Below the pieces are notes generated by a model. It saw only the letters and a list, made by a program, of their open reading frames with translations. It was not told the DNA's origin and made no database searches. Made by a program: the position numbers and the translations under genes. From Thermoleophilia bacterium (lineage in GTDB: Bacteria; Actinomycetota; Thermoleophilia; Gaiellales; Gaiellaceae), in assembly GCA_017882615.1 (NCBI GenBank), contig JADGPD010000010.1, positions 1-45,660 of the forward strand: DNA of 45,660 bases. The letters are read 5' to 3'. Of this stretch, positions 7,710-16,333 are shown in pieces (position 1 is the first letter of the stretch; the number at the start of each line of letters is the position of its first letter).

Positions 7710-9023
7710 ATGAGTGAATTTCGACCGGAGACGCTGGCCCTGCATGCGGGCCAGGAGCCGGATCCAACCACGGGCGCCCGCGCGGTGCCCATCTACCAGA
7801 CGACGTCCTTCGTTTTCGAGGACACAGATCACGCGGCCGACCTGTTCGCGCTCAGGGTGCCGGGCAACATCTACAGCCGCATCGGGAATCCAACCAACGC
7901 CGTGCTCGAGCAACGGGTCGCGGCCCTCGAAGGAGGCGTCGGCGCGGTCGCGACGGCCTCAGGACAGGCCGCGAATACCTACGCGGTGTTGAACATCACG
8001 CGCGCAGGCGAGAACATCGTCTCGGTCTCGACGCTCTACGGCGGCACATACAACCTGTTCGCCCATACGCTGCCCCAGTACGGAATCGAGGTGCGCTGGA
8101 TCGGTCCCGACGAGCCGGAGAAGCTGGCCGAGCTGGTCGACGAAAAGACGCGCCTCGTCTTCGTCGAGACGGTCGGCAATCCCAAGCTGAACGTCATCGA
8201 CCTCGACGCCTGGGCGACGGCCGCACACGAGCAGGGGCTGCCGCTAGTGGTCGACAACACCGTTCCGACGCCGATCCTCTGCCGCGCGTTCGATCACGGC
8301 GCCGACGTCGTCGTGCACTCGGCGACAAAGTGGATCGGCGGGCACGGAACCTCCATCGGCGGCCTTGTCGTCGACTCGGGGCGCTTCGACTGGCAAGCGC
8401 AGGCCGAACGCTTCCCGGGCCTGACCAAGCCCGATCCCTCTTACCACGGGATCGTCTGGACCGAGGCGCTGGAGCAGGCCGCCTACATCGGTCGTGTGCG
8501 CACCGTTCTGCTCAGGAACACGGGGGCGGCACTCTCGCCCTTCAACTCCTTCCTCTTCCTGCAGGGTCTGGAGACACTGCCGCTCAGGATCGAGCGGCAT
8601 TCCAGCAATGCCCTGCAGGTTGCGCAGCACCTCGAGGCGCACCCGGGCACGGCCTGGGTGAGCTATCCGGGGCTGGAGTCGAGCCCGTATAGGCAGGTCG
8701 CCGAGCGGATTCTTCGCGGCGGCTCGGGCGGGCTCGTTACGTTCGGCATCAAGGGCGGACGCGAGGCCGGAACGCGCTTCATCGAAGGCCTGAAGCTGTT
8801 CAGCCACCTGGCCAACATCGGCGACGCAAAGTCGCTTGCGATCCACCCGCCGAGCACGACGCACGCGCAGCTGAACGACGAGGAGTTGGCGGCAGCCGGC
8901 GTCACGCAAGACACGGTACGGCTCTCGATCGGGATCGAGCACATCGACGACATCCTGGCCGATCTCGATCAGGCGCTCAGTGCAGCCGCGAAACCGGAAA
9001 GCGGAGAAAAAGGGCGAAGATAA
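7710..9023 (+). CDS. metY: O-acetylhomoserine sulfhydrylase (PLP-dependent)
   Basis: A 437-residue Cys/Met-metabolism PLP enzyme that makes homocysteine from O-acetylhomoserine and sulfide. Visible features are [10 protein letters not shown] near 53-62, [12 protein letters not shown] near 84-95 and the PLP lysine in [11 protein letters not shown] (Lys 207). The long inserted region around 215-240 and the length near 430 are typical of MetY rather than MetB (about 380). The ATG at 7710 follows AAGGAG at 7698-7703. The frame stays open back to 7542, but that extension crosses the riboswitch and terminator and is not coding. It forms an operon with metX. Confidence 0.93.
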   Translation: MSEFRPETLALHAGQEPDPTTGARAVPIYQTTSFVFEDTDHAADLFALRVPGNIYSRIGNPTNAVLEQRVAALEGGVGAVATASGQAANTYAVLNITRAGENIVSVSTLYGGTYNLFAHTLPQYGIEVRWIGPDEPEKLAELVDEKTRLVFVETVGNPKLNVIDLDAWATAAHEQGLPLVVDNTVPTPILCRAFDHGADVVVHSATKWIGGHGTSIGGLVVDSGRFDWQAQAERFPGLTKPDPSYHGIVWTEALEQAAYIGRVRTVLLRNTGAALSPFNSFLFLQGLETLPLRIERHSSNALQVAQHLEAHPGTAWVSYPGLESSPYRQVAERILRGGSGGLVTFGIKGGREAGTRFIEGLKLFSHLANIGDAKSLAIHPPSTTHAQLNDEELAAAGVTQDTVRLSIGIEHIDDILADLDQALSAAAKPESGEKGRR

Positions 9024-9051
9024 CGAGGTAAGCGATGGCAGGATGTAACAA

Positions 9052-10203
9052 GTGACTCACGACACTCTGGGATCCGGCGCTGGAATGGGGGCCAGCGCCG
9101 GCCGCGTCGAGACGCAGCACGTTCGCCTGCACGACGAGGACGACCCGTTCGTGCTGGAGTCGGGCGAGAAGCTCGCTCCGGTCGACGTCGCCTACGAGAC
9201 CTACGGCGAGTTGAACGCCGAGCGCTCGAACGCGATCATCGTCTGCCACGCGCTGACCGGAGACGCGCACGTTGCCGGGCACCACGGAGAGCCCAAGACG
9301 GAGGGCTGGTGGGACTCGATGATCGGGCCCGGCAAGCCGGTCGACACCGACACCTACTTCGTCGTCAGCTCCAACCTGCTCGGTGGTTGCGCGGGCACGA
9401 CCGGGCCATCCTCGATCGATCCGGCGACGGGAAAGCCATACGGGTTGCGCTTTCCGCACTTCAGCGTTCGCGACCTGGTCGAGGTGCAGCGCTCGCTGCT
9501 GCGAAAGCTCGGAATCGAGCGCCTGTATGCGGGCCTGGGCGGCTCGCTGGGCGGAATGCAGATTCTGCAGTGGGCGCTCGATCATCCGCAGGAGATGAAA
9601 AACGCGCTGCTCGTCTGCGCCTCGTCGCGCCTGACGCCCGAGAACATCGCCTTCTCTTCGGTCGCGCGGAACGCGATCATGCGCGACGTCAACTTCCAGA
9701 ACGGCGACTACTACGGCACCGACCGGCAGCCCGACTCGGGTCTGTCTGTCGCCAGGATGCTCGCTCACATCACGTATGTGTCCGGGCAGGCGCTGGAGCG
9801 CAAGTTTGGGCGCGAACGCAGGGAAACCGAGGGCCCGACCTTCGGGATCGATTTCCAGATCGAGTCCTACCTGGATCATCAGGGCGACAAGTTCCTCAAA
9901 CGCTTCGACGCGAATACGTACCTGTATCTCTCGCGCGTCATGGACTACTTCGACCCCTTCGCCGACGAGGCGGCTGCTGCCGAGCGACTGCGTGGCAACC
10001 CAACCCGCTTCCTGGTGGTCAGCTTCGACACCGACTGGCGCTTCTCGACGGCGCACTCGCTCGAGATCGCGCGAATCCTGGAGAAAGCGGGCTGCGATCT
10101 CGTGCGCGAGGAGATCGCCTCGCCCTGGGGGCACGACTCCTTCCTGTTGCCGGTGCCCGACTACCACCAGCTGGTGCGGGATTTCCTCGCCGGGAAGCGC
10201 TAG
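9052..10203 (+). CDS. metX: homoserine O-acetyltransferase
   Basis: A 383-residue alpha/beta hydrolase-fold enzyme that acetylates homoserine with acetyl-CoA, supplying the substrate of the preceding MetY. The nucleophile elbow GLGGSLGGMQ places Ser at about 165. Asp in VVSFDTDWRFS and His in PWGHDSFLLP complete the triad. NLLGGCAGTTGPSS and YVSGQ are family motifs. The start is GTG at 9052, 28 bases after the metY stop, without a strong ribosome site; no ATG lies in frame nearby. Both genes should be controlled by the upstream riboswitch. Substrate preference (acetyl versus succinyl) is inferred from the family only. Confidence 0.92.
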   Translation: MTHDTLGSGAGMGASAGRVETQHVRLHDEDDPFVLESGEKLAPVDVAYETYGELNAERSNAIIVCHALTGDAHVAGHHGEPKTEGWWDSMIGPGKPVDTDTYFVVSSNLLGGCAGTTGPSSIDPATGKPYGLRFPHFSVRDLVEVQRSLLRKLGIERLYAGLGGSLGGMQILQWALDHPQEMKNALLVCASSRLTPENIAFSSVARNAIMRDVNFQNGDYYGTDRQPDSGLSVARMLAHITYVSGQALERKFGRERRETEGPTFGIDFQIESYLDHQGDKFLKRFDANTYLYLSRVMDYFDPFADEAAAAERLRGNPTRFLVVSFDTDWRFSTAHSLEIARILEKAGCDLVREEIASPWGHDSFLLPVPDYHQLVRDFLAGKR

Positions 10204-10485
10204 CTAACGCTGTCTCCGCCAAAGGCGGCGGGACGGTCATCAGGATCGAGCTGCCGCGCGAGCGTCGTCACGGTGAGCCGAGCGGTGATCTTGCCGGACG
10301 CTAGCGCCGGCGCGCCCCTTCCTTCGATTCGAGCGGCTCGAGAAGCTCTCTTCCACCGTCAGCGACGGGCGCGCTCGCCGCTGCGTGACGGGCGTGGCGC
10401 CCTCCGGCGCCGCCGGGAACGCGGCCGAGAAAACGCGCGGGTTGCTCGAGGTCGTGCGCCGTTTCGCCAAGACCAGCTAGACTGG
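10204..10485 (+). other. non-coding gap after metX, short hairpins only
   Basis: No supported gene was found. There is a small CCGCC-AAA-GGCGG hairpin just after metX (about 10216-10228) and a perfect GGCGCC-CTCC-GGCGCC hairpin at 10396-10411, neither followed by a T run. Several open frames cross the gap but have no start with a ribosome site. A tRNA-Trp, often found near secE, is absent. Confidence 0.6.
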
Positions 10486-10514
10486 TGACCGGCGGCGGGT
10501 TAGGCCGCTATTCT
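10486..10514 (+). promoter_or_regulatory. possible promoter for rpmG-secE-nusG
   Basis: GTGACC at 10486-10491 and TATTCT at 10509-10514 are spaced by 17 bases, placing a start point near 10521, about 20 bases before rpmG. Both hexamers match the consensus at four of six positions, so this is a modest prediction. Confidence 0.4.
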
Positions 10515-10540
10515 TTCGCGCTCAGAAACCTCAGAGGGAC

Positions 10541-10705
10541 ATGGCAAAGACCGGAGTCAGAGTCGCTGTTACGCTCGCCTGCACCGAGTGCAAGCGGCGC
10601 AACTATCAAAGCGAGAAATCGAAGCGGAACACGCCCGATCGGGTCGAGTTCAACAAGTACTGCCGTTGGTGCGGGAAGCACACCCTGCATCGGGAGACCC
10701 GCTAG
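10541..10705 (+). CDS. rpmG: 50S ribosomal protein bL33 (zinc-binding form)
   Basis: A 54-residue protein beginning [20 protein letters not shown] and ending HTLHRETR. Two CxxC pairs (CTEC and CRWC) mark the zinc-ribbon C+ form. It binds 23S rRNA near the E site. The start ATG follows GAGGG at 10534-10538. The gene sits just ahead of secE and nusG, the usual order in many bacteria. Its sequence is short but unmistakable. Confidence 0.95.
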   Translation: MAKTGVRVAVTLACTECKRRNYQSEKSKRNTPDRVEFNKYCRWCGKHTLHRETR

Positions 10706-10717
10706 CGGGGACGAGGC

Positions 10718-11044
10718 ATGGCCCGCCCAACTCGTCAACAGCGCCGCGCTCGCCGTTCCGTGCGCTCCGACTCGGCGCTCGCCGAGCAGACTCGTGCTTC
10801 TAGGCAGGCGTCTTCGCTTCGCGCGCAGAAGCCCGAAGTCGCGAAAAGAGGGCTTCCGGGCATGGGCTTCATCCGCTTCGTCGGCGAGTCGTCGGCCGAG
10901 CTGAAGAAGGTCGAGTGGCCGGGGCGCCAGCAGCTGGTGCAGGGCACCGTCGTCGTGATCGTCGCGTGCGCGATCGTCGGCGGATATCTGGCCCTCGCCG
11001 ATCTAGCGTTCAAGCATCTAGTCCAAAACATTCTTCTGGGTTAA
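10718..11044 (+). CDS. secE: preprotein translocase subunit SecE
   Basis: A 108-residue single-span protein: a basic, low-complexity N-terminal arm (about 1-45), the conserved amphipathic segment SSAELKKVEWPGRQQLV (about 58-75), and one transmembrane helix at about 76-96. SecE clamps SecY in the Sec channel. This is the short, one-helix form usual outside the enterobacteria. It lies 12 bases after rpmG and 14 bases before nusG, so the three are probably cotranscribed. Confidence 0.95.
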   Translation: MARPTRQQRRARRSVRSDSALAEQTRASRQASSLRAQKPEVAKRGLPGMGFIRFVGESSAELKKVEWPGRQQLVQGTVVVIVACAIVGGYLALADLAFKHLVQNILLG

Positions 11045-11058
11045 TAGGAGTCGCGGGA

Positions 11059-11595
11059 ATGTTCCTCTGGTACGTGATCAACACTTATTCCGGGCACGAG
11101 AACAAGGTCAAGGCCAATCTCGAGCACCGGATCATCTCGATGGGCCAGCAGTCGCGCTTCCGGCGGGTTGTCGTGCCCACCGAGAGCGTGATCGAGACCA
11201 AAGACGGCCAGAAGGTTCAGGCCGAGAAGCGCGTCCTACCCGGCTACGTGCTCGTGAACATGAATCTCGACGACGAGGCTTGGATTCTGGTCAAGAACAC
11301 GCCGGGTGTGACCGGCTTCGTCGGTTCCGGCTCCAAGCCCGTGCCGCTCTCCGAGGGCGAGATCGAGCGCATCCTGCACACCGGCAAGAGCCAGGGAGAG
11401 GGCGCCCGCCCGCGGGCCCAGGTCGAGTTCTCGCTCGGCGAGTCGGTCAAGATCACCTCCGGCCACTTGGCGGACTTCGACGGCGAGATCGTCGACGTCA
11501 ACCCCGACCAGCAGAAGCTGAAGGTGCTGGTCAACATCTTCGAGCGCCAGGTACCGGTAGAGCTGAGCTTCGAGATGGTGAAAAAACTAGAGTGA
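11059..11595 (+). CDS. nusG: transcription termination/antitermination protein NusG
   Basis: A 178-residue protein: NGN domain (about 1-110) starting MFLWYVINTYSGHENKVKAN, with the conserved VLPGYVLVNMNLDDEAW, and a KOW domain (about 125-178) with GESVKITSGHLADFDGEI. It binds the RNA polymerase clamp and links to Rho or the ribosome. ATG at 11059 is chosen because GGAG lies at 11047-11050 and the NGN domain begins there. The frame is open further upstream only because it overlaps secE. Actinomycete NusG usually has a long N-terminal extension; this one does not. Confidence 0.95.
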   Translation: MFLWYVINTYSGHENKVKANLEHRIISMGQQSRFRRVVVPTESVIETKDGQKVQAEKRVLPGYVLVNMNLDDEAWILVKNTPGVTGFVGSGSKPVPLSEGEIERILHTGKSQGEGARPRAQVEFSLGESVKITSGHLADFDGEIVDVNPDQQKLKVLVNIFERQVPVELSFEMVKKLE

Positions 11596-11714
11596 TCGTG
11601 GCCCCGCGGTAATTTCAGCCCGGCTCGGTGCGGCAGGTAGTCTCGCGCCAGGCGCCGACCCGGTTCGAAAGTAGTAGGTAACCTCGCAACAGAAGCTCGA
11701 GAAAGACGAGAAAC

Positions 11715-12140
11715 GTGGCCAAGAAAGTCCTGACTTTAATCAAGCTCCAAATCCCCGGCGGGCAGGCCAACCCGGCGCCGCCGGTCGGTCCCGCGCTGGG
11801 TCAGCACGGGCTCAACATCATGGACTTTTGCAAGGCCTTCAACGCTCAGACGCAGGCCGACAACGGCCGCATCATTCCGGTCGAGATCACGGTCTACGAG
11901 GATCGCTCTTTCAGCTTCATCACCAAGACGCCGCCGGCTGCCGTCCTGATCAAGGAGGCGCTGCGGCTGGAGAAGGGCTCGGGCGAGCCGAATCGCACCA
12001 AGGTGGGAAAGCTGACGCGAGCACAGCTGCGCCAGATCGCCGAGACGAAGATGAATGACCTGAACGCCAACGACGTCGAGGCCGCGATGCTGGTCATCGC
12101 CGGCACCGCGCGCTCGATGGGAGTCGAGGTCGAGTCGTGA
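11715..12140 (+). CDS. rplK: 50S ribosomal protein uL11
   Basis: A 141-residue protein at the GTPase-associated centre. The N-terminal domain carries [17 protein letters not shown] (about 20-36), and the C-terminal rRNA-binding domain carries [12 protein letters not shown]. The start is GTG at 11715 with only a weak ribosome site. A small hairpin, CTCG/CGAG at 11696-11710, stands directly before it in a 119-base leader. The gene overlaps rplA by GTGA. In other bacteria L1 represses this pair by binding the leader, and the hairpin may be part of such a site (inference). Confidence 0.96.
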   Translation: MAKKVLTLIKLQIPGGQANPAPPVGPALGQHGLNIMDFCKAFNAQTQADNGRIIPVEITVYEDRSFSFITKTPPAAVLIKEALRLEKGSGEPNRTKVGKLTRAQLRQIAETKMNDLNANDVEAAMLVIAGTARSMGVEVES

Positions 12141-12871
12141 GCGGCCGCGGTAAGCGCTACACGAGCGCGCGCTCGCAGATCGATCGCGAAAGCGTCTACG
12201 CGCCGTTCGAGGCGATTCACATGCTGAAGGAGTTCGCCGCGGCCAAGTTCGACGAGACGGTCGAGGTTCATTTCCGGCTCGGGCTCAACGTTCGCCACGC
12301 CGACCAGCAGCTGCGTGGCACGCTGATGCTTCCCAACGGAACGGGCAAGGACGTTCGCGTTGCCGTTTTCGCAGAGGGCGAGAAGGCCAAGGAAGCCGAA
12401 GACGCCGGCGCCGACGTGGTCGGCTCCGCCGATCTCGCCAAGCGCGTCACGGAGGGCTTCACCGATTTCGATGTTGCCATCGCCACTCCCGATCAGATGG
12501 GGAACGTCGGCAAGCTCGGGCGCGTCCTGGGCCCGCGCGGCCTGATGCCGAACCCCAAGACGGGCACGGTCACCTTCGACCTCGCCAAGGCGGTGCGCGA
12601 CGCCAAGGCGGGCAAGGTCGAGTACCGAACCGACCGCGGCGCCAACGTGCACGTCTCGATCGGTAAGCGCTCCTTCACCGAGCGCGCCTTGCTCGAGAAC
12701 TACGCCACGCTGGTCGAGGAGATCATGCGGGCCAAGCCGGCGGCGGCGAAGGGCCGCTACATACAGGCCATCACACTGACGACGACCATGGGCCCCGGCA
12801 TACACGTCGACACGACCAAGGTCAGAGACTTGCTCGACGAGCTCGAGGGGGAGCAAGCGGTTAGCGCTTAA
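12137..12871 (+). CDS. rplA: 50S ribosomal protein uL1
   Basis: A 244-residue two-domain protein of the L1 stalk. The hallmark [14 protein letters not shown] lies near residues 132-145, and [14 protein letters not shown] closes domain I at the C-terminus. The GTG start at 12137 overlaps the rplK stop (GTGA), so the two proteins are probably made in coupled fashion. L1 is usually the autogenous repressor of rplKA. Its length is slightly above the common 230. Confidence 0.96.
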   Translation: MSGRGKRYTSARSQIDRESVYAPFEAIHMLKEFAAAKFDETVEVHFRLGLNVRHADQQLRGTLMLPNGTGKDVRVAVFAEGEKAKEAEDAGADVVGSADLAKRVTEGFTDFDVAIATPDQMGNVGKLGRVLGPRGLMPNPKTGTVTFDLAKAVRDAKAGKVEYRTDRGANVHVSIGKRSFTERALLENYATLVEEIMRAKPAAAKGRYIQAITLTTTMGPGIHVDTTKVRDLLDELEGEQAVSA

Positions 12872-12875
12872 TCAA

Positions 12876-12945
12876 CCAAGCCCGTCGCCAAAGACAGCTG
12901 GCAGCTCTCGTAGCAGAAGCCCAGCCCAGGCGGCCCGGAACGGCT
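12876..12945 (+). ncRNA. L10 leader RNA (ribosomal protein L10 binding site)
   Basis: The 155-base gap before rplJ contains GCCAAAGACAGCTGG (12887-12901), matching the conserved side of the L10 leader family. It can pair GCTGG (12897-12901) with CCAGC (12921-12925). The element lies in the expected place, between rplA and rplJ. L10 or the L10-L12 complex binds it to repress the operon. Assigned by motif and position; not folded by program. Confidence 0.72.
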
Positions 12946-12948
12946 CCC

Positions 12949-12966
12949 GCCTCCCTCGAGGGAGGC
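12949..12966 (+). promoter_or_regulatory. stable hairpin in the rplJL leader
   Basis: GCCTCCC and GGGAGGC form a perfect seven-base-pair stem with a TCGA loop. It stands between the L10-binding element and the terminator-like hairpin, so it could act in switching between the two. Confidence 0.6.
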
Positions 12967-12978
12967 ACCGCCTCTCTC

Positions 12979-13012
12979 CGAGCTCGCCGTCAGTGCGGGC
13001 TCGATTTGTTTT
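12979..13012 (+). terminator. attenuator-like intrinsic hairpin before rplJ
   Basis: CGAGCTCGC (12979-12987) pairs with GCGGGCTCG (12995-13003) as nine pairs including one U-G, loop CGTCAGT, followed by ATTTGTTTT. This looks like a conditional terminator at the end of the L10 leader, just upstream of the rplJ ribosome site. Attenuation of rplJL is known in other bacteria; its action here is inference. Confidence 0.6.
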
Positions 13013-13026
13013 GAGGAGGTGATCAG

Positions 13027-13560
13027 ATGCTTAAAACCGACAAGGAGCGCGTCATCGCCGAGCTGGCCAAGCGTCTCAAGGAGACCGAGACGCTGATAGT
13101 CACCGACTACCGCGGCCTCACGACGAGCGACCTCGCCGAGCTTCGCTCGAAGCTTCGCAAGAGCGGCGCCCGGTTCAGCGTCGTCAAGAACACGCTGGCC
13201 AAGCGAGCCGCCGAAGAGGCCGGAGCGCCGAACCTGCTCGAGCTTCTCGAGGGGCCGACGGCAATTGCGTTCCTGGAGTCGGACGGCGATCCAGTGGGCG
13301 TGGCCAAAGTACTTGGAGATACCGCCAAGACCACCAAACTGCTGGGCATTCGCGGTGGAGTTCTGCAGGGCTCGGAGATCCGAGCCGAGCAGATCGCGGA
13401 TCTGGCCAAGCTGCCTCCAACCGATGTCCTGCGCGCACAGCTCGTTGCTGCCATCGCCGCTGCGCCGACGGCCATCGTCGGCCTATTCACGGCTCCTTTG
13501 CGCGATCTAGTCGGAGTACTGGACGCGCGTGTCAAGCAACTGGAATCTGAAGATCTGTAA
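13027..13560 (+). CDS. rplJ: 50S ribosomal protein uL10
   Basis: A 177-residue base of the L12 stalk. The N-terminal RNA-binding domain contains TDYRGLTTSDLAELRSKLR (about 26-44). The C-terminal helix (about 135-177) holds the L12 dimers. The ribosome site is extraordinarily strong: AGGAGGTGATC at 13014-13024 is complementary to the 16S 3' end over eleven bases, two bases before the ATG, consistent with high expression. It heads a two-gene unit with rplL under the L10 leader. Confidence 0.96.
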   Translation: MLKTDKERVIAELAKRLKETETLIVTDYRGLTTSDLAELRSKLRKSGARFSVVKNTLAKRAAEEAGAPNLLELLEGPTAIAFLESDGDPVGVAKVLGDTAKTTKLLGIRGGVLQGSEIRAEQIADLAKLPPTDVLRAQLVAAIAAAPTAIVGLFTAPLRDLVGVLDARVKQLESEDL

Positions 13561-13578
13561 TAGGAAGGGGTAGTGCAA

Positions 13579-13965
13579 GTGCCAACCGATACTGCAAAGC
13601 TTGTTGATCAGCTCGGCAAGATGACTGTGCTCGAGCTGGTAGAGCTCAAGAATGCGCTCGAGGAAACTTGGGGCGTCACCGCCGCGGCGCCGGTCGCCAT
13701 GGCGGCCATGCCGGGTGCCGTCGCAGGGGCCGAGGAAGCAGCCGAGGAGCAGACGGCTTTTGACGTCATGCTCACGGTGATCGGCGACAAGAAGATCCAG
13801 GTCATTCGCGTCGTGCGCGAGGTAGTTCCGGGTCTCGGTCTCAAAGAGGCCAAGGATCTGGTCGAGAGCGCGCCCGCCGCAATCAAGGAAGGCGTCACCA
13901 AGGACGAGGCCGAGCAGATCAAGGCCAAGCTCGAGGAGACCGGCGCCACGATCGAAATCAAGTAG
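13579..13965 (+). CDS. rplL: 50S ribosomal protein bL12 (L7/L12)
   Basis: A 128-residue protein: N-terminal dimerisation domain, an Ala/Glu-rich hinge (about 35-57), and the C-terminal factor-binding domain with [22 protein letters not shown] at 13579 is preferred because AAGGGG (13565-13570) then lies eight bases away. GTG at 13573 is in frame but too close to it. Four or more copies per ribosome recruit translational GTPases. It is the last rightward gene before a shared hairpin and a leftward gene. Confidence 0.95.
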   Translation: MPTDTAKLVDQLGKMTVLELVELKNALEETWGVTAAAPVAMAAMPGAVAGAEEAAEEQTAFDVMLTVIGDKKIQVIRVVREVVPGLGLKEAKDLVESAPAAIKEGVTKDEAEQIKAKLEETGATIEIK

Positions 13966-13975
13966 CCGGTCAGGA

Positions 13976-14007
13976 CGGTTCGGGGCCGGGTTTCCGGTCC
14001 CGAACCG
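13976..14007. terminator. hairpin between convergent rplL and the membrane protein gene
   Basis: CGGTTCGGG (13976-13984) pairs perfectly with CCCGAACCG (13999-14007), and the interior CCGG/CCGG extends the stem around a short loop. There is no long T run on either side. Its place between two convergent genes suggests a bidirectional terminator. Confidence 0.7.
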
Positions 14008-14015
14008 CTCGCCCT

Positions 14016-16214
14016 TCAGTGAGCTTGGGCGCAGGCGCTCGCGTCTTCTCGCCAGACTGGGGCGCTGGCCTTCGACGATACGAGGCGCGAGGCGATTATC
14101 GCGCCGTGATTGGCGTCTATTTTCGCTCGCCACGGGCCGTTGCTACATACGGCCACCCGAAGCGGGCGGGATTCTCCGGGCGTCAATCGAATAAGCCGTT
14201 TGGGCTGACCCGGACTCGAGAGCGTGAGCGTTACTGGACCGGTCTCTTTAGTGGTCTTCACGCGGAAGGTAACGAAGCCGGCCAAGCGGCCGCCGGCCGT
14301 CGTCGGCCACAACGCCAAAACGTCTCGCACACTCAACCACCCCGCGGCAAAGCCGGAAGCGTAGAGAGCGATTCGCGGACGCCCGAGAGGCAGCCAGAGC
14401 GCGAAGGATCTCGAACGGCCTGCTCGTTCAGCTCCTCGAAGCGTGATCGTGTGCATGGACTCGTCTATCACGAGGGGGCCGGTGAGGGGTTTCCCGGCAA
14501 CCGATAGCGAGCCGTCGCCGCCGATGTGCAAATCGGGCCAGGGCAGGACGTCCGGGCGGTTGGAGTCCGGGAGCAACGCGGCTCGATCGACCGAGCGATT
14601 CCAGAACAACATGGTGAGAGCCGAAGTGCGAGTGCCGTATCCCTCGAGCAGCGCTGCTCGACCGCCACCCGGGTGGTTCGCGTCGATTCGTTTGTCGATC
14701 CAACTCTTGTCGCGTTGTGTAAGCGCGCGAAGAACGCTCGAGCCGTTGCTCAAATCGAAATTCGTAGATATCGCCAGCACCGGTACCGCGAAAGCGATCG
14801 CAAGCACGAAGATCCAAGCTCCGCCCGCGCGTCCACGAAACGGCAAGGCGATCGTCGCCAGGGCGAGTACCGATACGACGATGGCCACGAGAAGGGCGGC
14901 GTTACCGACGCCGAAGCTTCGCTCGAGCTGGAAGGTCGAATACAGGAAGCTGGATTGAAAGAGCCGATCGCCGGCCGCATAGGTCGAAAGTGGAAGCACG
15001 GCAACGAGAATGAGGATCGGCAGCACGAGCAGCGCGTGCGCCCGGCGTAACGGCCAACCGCGCTCGATGAGTAGAGCGAGGGAGAGAGCGAGAATCGGGG
15101 CGCAATAGAAGACGTAGCGCTCCTGCGGGATCGTGACGACGCCGAAGAACGATGCCTGAAGGAGCAGCCCGAGCGTGACGATCGATGCGCTACAGGCGAA
15201 GCTGAGCTCGATGCGTGAACTGGGTCGAAAGATCGCCAGCCCAAGCCCGATCAAAGCGCCGGGCACGATGATCCACGAGCACGCAAAGAGCAGTCCGATC
15301 ATTTGGGTGCCGAAATGGATGGCGATTCCGCCAGGCGCGAGGTCGACGTGGCGGATGCCGCTGTAGAAGCCCAAGGCGCCCGCGGGTACGACCAACGCGA
15401 CGACTGCGAGCAAGAAGCCCGCACCGATCAGGTAGCGGCGCTGGCTGAGAAAGCGGCGGAATCTGCGCTCCCGTGAGGCCATGAGCGCGGTCGCGAGAGC
15501 GAAGGCGAGCGGAAGAACGAGCAGCTGGATTCTTGCGAACGAGGCGAGCGCGAAGACGATAAGTGCCGGGATGAGCCAGCGCTTGTCGCCCGAAAGAGCG
15601 AGAACGCCCATGGCGAAGCCGGCGAGAAAAAGCGGATAGGCAATAGCCTCTCCTAGCAGCCAGGAGGAATAGAGCATCGAAGGCGTGACCAGCGCCAGCG
15701 CCGAGGCCGCGAACGCGAACCAGGCGGAAAGCCCGAGTCGCCGTCCCAACCAGTAGACGGGCAAAGCCGCGAGCGACATGACGATCGAGTCGAGCACCAT
15801 GGATGCGCGGAATCCGGCCTCGACGCTCCCAAACAGCCAGCACGGGGCGGTGAGGATCGGCTGCAGGAGTGAAGGAAAAAAGACCTGCGAGCCGCGCACG
15901 AGCGGTAGACCGCTCGATGAAAACGAGCGAGAAAGCTCGCTATTGAGATACTCGTCGGGAAGAAAGACGATGGTCGAGCGCGAGAAGGAAGCAATCGCAT
16001 GTCCCAGCGCGCTCACGCCGACGAGCGTAAGCAGCGCGTAGCCGCTGAGGGATCTCGGTCGCCAACGAAGCTTGGATCGAGCGCCGGTGTCATCGGCCGG
16101 CATCGTTTGCTCGCGCGGGGCGATTGGGCTCTGAGGAGTGGTACTCAACGGGGCGGTGCGGTTTGGCGGTGCGAAAACGGTTGGCGACTCTTTGTGCCCG
16201 TACTGAATCGGCAC
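14016..16214 (-). CDS. polytopic membrane protein, GT-C/ArnT-like glycosyltransferase candidate
   Basis: A 732-residue protein with about twelve hydrophobic helices between residues 57 and 490, then a soluble beta-rich C-terminal domain of about 240 residues. After the first helix comes FLPDEYLNSELSRSF, resembling the acidic first external loop of GT-C enzymes (families GT39 and GT83), which move sugars from lipid carriers at the membrane. No close family is certain. The start is either GTG at 16214 or ATG at 16103 (MPADDTGARSK); neither has a good ribosome site. It lies on the opposite strand between rplL and rpoB, an unusual site, and has no link to translation. Confidence 0.6.
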   Translation of the reverse strand: MPIQYGHKESPTVFAPPNRTAPLSTTPQSPIAPREQTMPADDTGARSKLRWRPRSLSGYALLTLVGVSALGHAIASFSRSTIVFLPDEYLNSELSRSFSSSGLPLVRGSQVFFPSLLQPILTAPCWLFGSVEAGFRASMVLDSIVMSLAALPVYWLGRRLGLSAWFAFAASALALVTPSMLYSSWLLGEAIAYPLFLAGFAMGVLALSGDKRWLIPALIVFALASFARIQLLVLPLAFALATALMASRERRFRRFLSQRRYLIGAGFLLAVVALVVPAGALGFYSGIRHVDLAPGGIAIHFGTQMIGLLFACSWIIVPGALIGLGLAIFRPSSRIELSFACSASIVTLGLLLQASFFGVVTIPQERYVFYCAPILALSLALLIERGWPLRRAHALLVLPILILVAVLPLSTYAAGDRLFQSSFLYSTFQLERSFGVGNAALLVAIVVSVLALATIALPFRGRAGGAWIFVLAIAFAVPVLAISTNFDLSNGSSVLRALTQRDKSWIDKRIDANHPGGGRAALLEGYGTRTSALTMLFWNRSVDRAALLPDSNRPDVLPWPDLHIGGDGSLSVAGKPLTGPLVIDESMHTITLRGAERAGRSRSFALWLPLGRPRIALYASGFAAGWLSVRDVLALWPTTAGGRLAGFVTFRVKTTKETGPVTLTLSSPGQPKRLIRLTPGESRPLRVAVCSNGPWRAKIDANHGAIIASRLVSSKASAPVWREDASACAQAH

Positions 16215-16277
16215 GCTCTCGACGCGAGTTGAGCGCGGAATCCTTTTCCTTCGCTGTAGTTTTCTCGCGCTGGCGGC

Positions 16278-16305
16278 TTGACTCCTTCGGAGGCCGAGTT
16301 ATAGT
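16278..16305 (+). promoter_or_regulatory. predicted promoter for rpoBC
   Basis: TTGACT (16278-16283) and TATAGT (16300-16305) are spaced by 16 bases and each matches the consensus at five of six positions. Transcription would start near 16312, giving a leader of about 128 bases. Its presence fits the separation of rpoBC from rplJL by a leftward gene. Confidence 0.75.
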
Positions 16306-16314
16306 GGGCCGGCA

Positions 16315-16333
16315 GGCGGTGCAGGACACCGCC
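16315..16333 (+). promoter_or_regulatory. 5' hairpin of the rpoB leader transcript
   Basis: GGCGGTG (16315-16321) pairs perfectly with CACCGCC (16327-16333) around CAGGA. It would form at the very 5' end of the transcript from the promoter at 16278-16305, and may protect the message or act as a regulatory site. Confidence 0.55.

Noticed and set aside
9309-10304. Open frame of 331 codons overlapping metX, ending in a kinase-like string
   Set aside because: It is an alternative frame of metX with Arg-rich shadow sequence; only its last 15 residues look protein-like and are noted as a low-interest remnant.
11655-11690. tRNA-like GGTTCGAA upstream of rplK
   Set aside because: The flanks do not form a T stem and no acceptor, D or anticodon arms can be drawn.
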